Source of the DNA: Pseudomonadota bacterium
GTDB lineage: Bacteria; Pseudomonadota; Gammaproteobacteria; Burkholderiales; Burkholderiaceae_C
Reading direction: 5' to 3'
Assembly: GCA_031119395.1 (NCBI GenBank)
Contig: JAVHYA010000006.1
Span: 1 to 64,000, forward strand
Length of the DNA stretch: 64,000 nucleotides
Numbering within the stretch: the stretch's first letter is position 1; every line of letters begins with the position of its first letter. The notes under the pieces were generated by a model that worked only from the letters and a program-made list of their open reading frames with translations, made no database searches and had not been told where the DNA came from. A program made the translations under genes and the position numbers. Shown piece after piece: positions 60,982 through 64,000 of the stretch.

Positions 60982-61764
60982 ATGATCAACTCCCTCTGGA
61001 TCTCGAAGACCGGGATGGAAGCCCAGCAGACGCAGCTGGACGTCATCTCGCACAACCTCGCGAACGTCTCGACCACCGGCTTCAAGCGAGCCAATGCGGT
61101 GTTCGAGGACCTGATGTACCAGAACCTGCGCCAGGTCGGCGCCAACAGCACCGAGCAGTCCCAGTTGCCCACCGGGTTGCAGCTCGGCCTGGGGGTCCGC
61201 ACCGTGGCCACCAGCCGCGCCTTCACGCAAGGCAGCATGCAGCAGACCAACAACCAGCTCGATGTGGCGATCAAGGGCAACGGATTCTTCCAGGTGACCA
61301 TGCCCGACGGCACGATCGGCTACACGCGCGACGGCTCGTTCCAGGTCGATGCGCAGGGGCGCATCGTGACGTCGTCCGGGCTGCCCGTGGCCAACGGGAT
61401 CACCGTGCCGCCGACGGCAACCAACGTCAGCATCGCCAACGACGGAACCGTCACGGCCACGGTCAGCGGCAATGCCACGCCGCAGAACCTGGGCACCCTG
61501 GCCCTGGCCCATTTCATCAACCCCGCCGGCCTGGAGCCCAAGGGGGAGAACCTGTATGCCGAGACTGCCGCCTCGGGCCAGCCCAACGGCGGGACGGCCG
61601 GAACCAACGGCCTGGGCACGATCATGCAGGGATTCCTGGAGACGTCCAACGTCAACGTCGTGCAGGAGCTGGTGTCCATGATCCAGACGCAGCGCGCCTA
61701 CGAGATGAATTCCAAGGCCATCCAGACCAGCGACCAGATGCTGCAGAAGCTCGGGCAACTGTGA
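60982..61764 (+). CDS. flgG: Flagellar distal rod protein FlgG
   Basis: 260 aa. [54 protein letters not shown] is the highly conserved FlgG opening. Ends with [38 protein letters not shown]. Overlaps the flgH start region. Confidence 0.97.
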   Translation: MINSLWISKTGMEAQQTQLDVISHNLANVSTTGFKRANAVFEDLMYQNLRQVGANSTEQSQLPTGLQLGLGVRTVATSRAFTQGSMQQTNNQLDVAIKGNGFFQVTMPDGTIGYTRDGSFQVDAQGRIVTSSGLPVANGITVPPTATNVSIANDGTVTATVSGNATPQNLGTLALAHFINPAGLEPKGENLYAETAASGQPNGGTAGTNGLGTIMQGFLETSNVNVVQELVSMIQTQRAYEMNSKAIQTSDQMLQKLGQL

Positions 61765-62471
61765 TGACCCACCGCTTCGCCGCCACCTTGCGCCTGGCCA
61801 TCGCCGCCGGTGCCGGCGCGCTCGCGCTGCTGTGCGCCGGCTGCTCGACCCTGGCGAACACGCCGCAGGTGGACATGCCGGACACCAGGACGCCGCAGGT
61901 GCTGCGAGCCAACCCGGCCCTCGCCCGCCCGAGCAACGGCAGCCTGTTCCAGACCGCCAGCTACCGGCCTCTCTTCGAGGACCGGCGCGCGCGCATGGCG
62001 GGCGACACGGTGACCATCAACATCATCGAGAACGTGTCGGCGAGCCAGAAGTCGACCTCGACGATCGACAAGAAGAGCGGCATCGACAGCAGCATCAGCG
62101 CCGTGCCCTTCCTGTCGGCCAATTCCTTCACCCGCGCCAGCGCCACCGCCGGCTCGACGCACAACTTCGCCGGCAAGGGCGGCACCGAGAGCGCCAACAC
62201 CTTCCACGGCTCGATCACCGCCACGGTCGTCGACGTGCAGCCCAACGGCCACCTGGTGGTCACCGGCGAGAAGCAGATCGGCGTGAACGAGAACGTCGAC
62301 GTGCTGCGCTTCTCCGGCACCATCGACCCGCGCGCCATCCAGGCCGGCAGCGTCGTCAGCTCGACGCAGGTCGCCAACGTGCGCATCGAATCCCGCGGGC
62401 GCGGCGCGCAGGGCGAGGCGCAGGTGATGCCTTGGCTCGGCCGCTTCTTCATGAGCGTGCTGCCCTTCTGA
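61764..62471 (+). CDS. flgH: Flagellar L-ring lipoprotein FlgH
   Basis: 235 aa outer-membrane lipoprotein. Signal sequence with lipobox-like LCAGC (modified Cys27). GSLFQTASYRPLFEDRRARMAGDTVTINIIENVSASQKS and the C-terminal NVRIESRGRGAQGEAQVMPWLGRFFMSVLPF are FlgH marks. ATG 61764 is used; the GTG three bases earlier, inside the flgG stop, is an alternative. Confidence 0.95.
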   Translation: MTHRFAATLRLAIAAGAGALALLCAGCSTLANTPQVDMPDTRTPQVLRANPALARPSNGSLFQTASYRPLFEDRRARMAGDTVTINIIENVSASQKSTSTIDKKSGIDSSISAVPFLSANSFTRASATAGSTHNFAGKGGTESANTFHGSITATVVDVQPNGHLVVTGEKQIGVNENVDVLRFSGTIDPRAIQAGSVVSSTQVANVRIESRGRGAQGEAQVMPWLGRFFMSVLPF

Positions 62472-62482
62472 TTGCTCCTTCG

Positions 62483-63598
62483 ATGACCGGCATGTCCCGA
62501 CTTCTCACCGCCCTGGCGATCGTCCTGTCCTTCGCCGCCGCTCCCGCGCACGCCCTTCGCATCAAGGAAGTGGCAGCGGTCCAGGGCGTGCGCAGCAACC
62601 AGCTGACCGGCTACGGCCTGGTCGTGGGACTGGATGGCACGGGCGACCAGACCACCCAGATGCCCTACACGACGCAGAGCGTCGCGAACTACCTCCAGCA
62701 GCTGGGCATCACCCTGCCCGACAACCGCGCCGCGCAGCTGCAGCTCAAGAACGTGGCTGCCGTGATCGTCACGGCCGAGCTGCCCGCCTTCGCGCAGCCG
62801 GGGCAGGCACTGGACATCAACGTGGCCTCGATGGGCAATGCCAAGTCCCTCAAGGGCGGCATGCTGGTGGCCACGCCGCTGCGCGGTGCCGACGGTGAGA
62901 TCTACGCGCTCGCGCAAGGCAACGTCGTGGTTGGCGGCGCCGGCGCGGCGGCCGGTGGCAGCAAGGTGCAGATCAACCACCTGAGCGCCGGGCGCGTGCC
63001 GGGCGGGGCCCAGGTGGAACGTGCGGTGGCCACCGGCCTGAATGAAGGCGACACCATCACGCTGGGCCTGAACTCGGCCGACTTCCAGACTGCGCGCCGC
63101 GTCGCCGAGGCGGTCAATGGCCGCCTGGGCAGCGGCGCCGCACGCGCCATCGACGGGCGGACGGTGCAGGTGCGGGCGCCGACCGATGCCAACGCCCGCG
63201 TGAGCTTCATCGCGGAACTGGAAGAGCTGACGCTCGAACGCTCCGCACCGGCCGCCAAAGTGGTGATCAATGCGCGCACGGGCTCCATCGTCCTGAACCA
63301 GGCCGTCACCCTCAACCCGTGCGCCATCGCGCACGGCAACCTGTCGGTGACGATCAGCAGCACGCCGGTCATCAGCCAGCCGGCGCCCCTGTCGCGCGGA
63401 CAGACGGTGGTGGCCGAGCAGGCCAGCATCCAGATCAAGCAGGAGCCCGGCACCATGATCCAGGTGCCCAGTGCGCCCCAGCTGGCGGATGTCGTCCGGG
63501 CGCTGAACGCCCTGGGCGCCACGCCGCAGGACCTGCTCGCCATCCTGCAGGCGATCAAGGCCTCGGGGGCGCTCAACGCCGAGCTCGAGGTGATCTGA
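62483..63598 (+). CDS. flgI: Flagellar P-ring protein FlgI
   Basis: 371 aa periplasmic ring protein with a signal peptide ending PAHALR. RIKEVAAVQGVRSNQLTGYGLVVGLDGTGDQTTQMPYTTQSVANYLQQLG is the family opening, NAKSLKGGMLVATPLRGADGEIYALAQGNVVVGG its core and LGATPQDLLAILQAIKASGALNAELEVI its end. ATG 62483, or 62492 (MSRLL). Needs FlgA for assembly. Confidence 0.96.
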   Translation: MTGMSRLLTALAIVLSFAAAPAHALRIKEVAAVQGVRSNQLTGYGLVVGLDGTGDQTTQMPYTTQSVANYLQQLGITLPDNRAAQLQLKNVAAVIVTAELPAFAQPGQALDINVASMGNAKSLKGGMLVATPLRGADGEIYALAQGNVVVGGAGAAAGGSKVQINHLSAGRVPGGAQVERAVATGLNEGDTITLGLNSADFQTARRVAEAVNGRLGSGAARAIDGRTVQVRAPTDANARVSFIAELEELTLERSAPAAKVVINARTGSIVLNQAVTLNPCAIAHGNLSVTISSTPVISQPAPLSRGQTVVAEQASIQIKQEPGTMIQVPSAPQLADVVRALNALGATPQDLLAILQAIKASGALNAELEVI

Positions 63599-64000
63599 TG
63601 ATCAGCGGGGCCACTCCCTCGTCGACAAGCCAGGGCCTGGCGGCCGATGCGCGCTCGCTCGACGCCCTCAAGCTGGCGGCCAAGGGCAGCGACCCCAAGG
63701 CCGTCAGGGAAGCCGCGAAGCAGTTCGAATCGCTCTTCATGCGCGAGCTCATCAAGAGCATGCGCGAGGCCACGATGAAGTCGGGCCTGATGGACAGCGA
63801 CGGCGAGAAGCTCGGAACCGACCTGCTCGACCAGCAGTTCGCGGTCCAGCTCGCGGGCATGCCGGGCGGCCTGACCGATGCGATCACGCGGCAGCTCAGC
63901 CAGCAGATCCGCGCAGGCGGCCCCGACACCTCGTCGATGCCCACGCTCTCGCTCGGAGGCGCGCTGGGCGCGCGCGTGAAGACGAGCGCGACGCAGGAGG
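63598..64000 (+). CDS. flgJ: Rod cap protein FlgJ (partial, cut by window end)
   Basis: The first 134 codons are in the window and the frame is open to the edge, so the ORF track misses it. The start ATG shares bases with the flgI stop (TGATG). Residues of about 30-100 form the rod-binding domain: DPKAVREAAKQFESLFMRELIKSMREATMKSGLMDSDGEKLGTDLLDQQFAVQLAGMPGGL. Whether the C-terminal muramidase domain of the bifunctional FlgJ follows cannot be seen. Confidence 0.93.
   Translation, partial: MISGATPSSTSQGLAADARSLDALKLAAKGSDPKAVREAAKQFESLFMRELIKSMREATMKSGLMDSDGEKLGTDLLDQQFAVQLAGMPGGLTDAITRQLSQQIRAGGPDTSSMPTLSLGGALGARVKTSATQE

Noticed and set aside
1-64000. CRISPR arrays, tRNA/rRNA genes, insertion sequences, prophage or integron signals
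   Set aside because: No regularly spaced repeats, cloverleaf-like sequences, transposase/integrase motifs or target-site duplications were seen on reading both strands.

Overview
The window is about 64 kb of high-GC chromosomal DNA, and I estimate 68-70% G+C by eye. The organism is most likely a betaproteobacterium of the order Burkholderiales, probably family Comamonadaceae (Variovorax/Acidovorax/Polaromonas-like). The grounds are four Bug-type periplasmic receptors, a flagellar locus run by FlhDC plus FliA/FlgM, ATGA-coupled operons, and an interspersed intergenic repeat that I remember from that family. No genus call is justified. I see no rRNA, tRNA, CRISPR array, insertion sequence or prophage gene.

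Region 1 (1-3.8 kb) is a minus-strand unit of an organic hydroperoxide reductase (ohr) followed by a sensor kinase and an OmpR-type regulator, next to an NADPH:FMN-type reductase.

Region 2 (3.8-10.3 kb) is a catabolic island. An IclR regulator and a flavin-reductase-like protein run leftwards. A Bug receptor, RidA-like deaminase, lactonase-type amidohydrolase, FAH-family hydrolase, HpaH-type hydratase and HpaI-type aldolase run rightwards. An AAAGTCC-N7-GGACTTT palindrome lies between the two arms. This looks like the lower half of a meta-cleavage-like route without its upper half, so the substrate is unknown.

Region 3 (10.3-25.1 kb) appears to be a complete oxidative uronate/aldarate pathway built from two divergent operons around a GntR/FadR-type repressor. 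The leftward operon has a Bug receptor, 5-dehydro-4-deoxyglucarate dehydratase (kdgD), glucarate dehydratase (gudD), a 2-oxoglutarate-semialdehyde-type dehydrogenase and a SnoaL-like protein. The rightward operon has uronate dehydrogenase (udh), an SMP-30 lactonase, a TRAP transporter (DctPQM), galactarate dehydratase (garD) and two Bug receptors. The predicted flow is uronate uptake, aldaric acid, 5-keto-4-deoxyglucarate, 2-oxoglutarate semialdehyde, then 2-oxoglutarate. A GTTGTACGACAAC-type operator sits on each arm's promoter.

Region 4 (25.1-31.2 kb) holds two overlapping c-di-GMP genes (a membrane PAS-GGDEF-EAL protein and a soluble PAS-GGDEF protein) and an orphan LuxR-type regulator with Glu at the phosphoacceptor position. 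The first gene has a good sigma-28 (FliA) promoter match, which would tie it to the flagellar regulon.

Region 5 (31.2-64 kb) is most of one flagellar gene set. fliF-G-H-I-J-K and fliL-M-N-O-P-Q-R run leftwards and fliE diverges from fliF. fliC, fliD, fliS and fliT run leftwards. flhDC, motAB, flhBAF and fliA run rightwards. flgA-flgM-flgN run leftwards and flgB-C-D-E-F-G-H-I-J run rightwards, with flgJ cut by the window end. No chemotaxis gene and no flhG is present, and FliM lacks the usual N-terminal CheY-binding peptide. Sigma-28 promoters are visible before fliC and flgM, and a shared CCCGAATAAT box lies before fliF and fliL.
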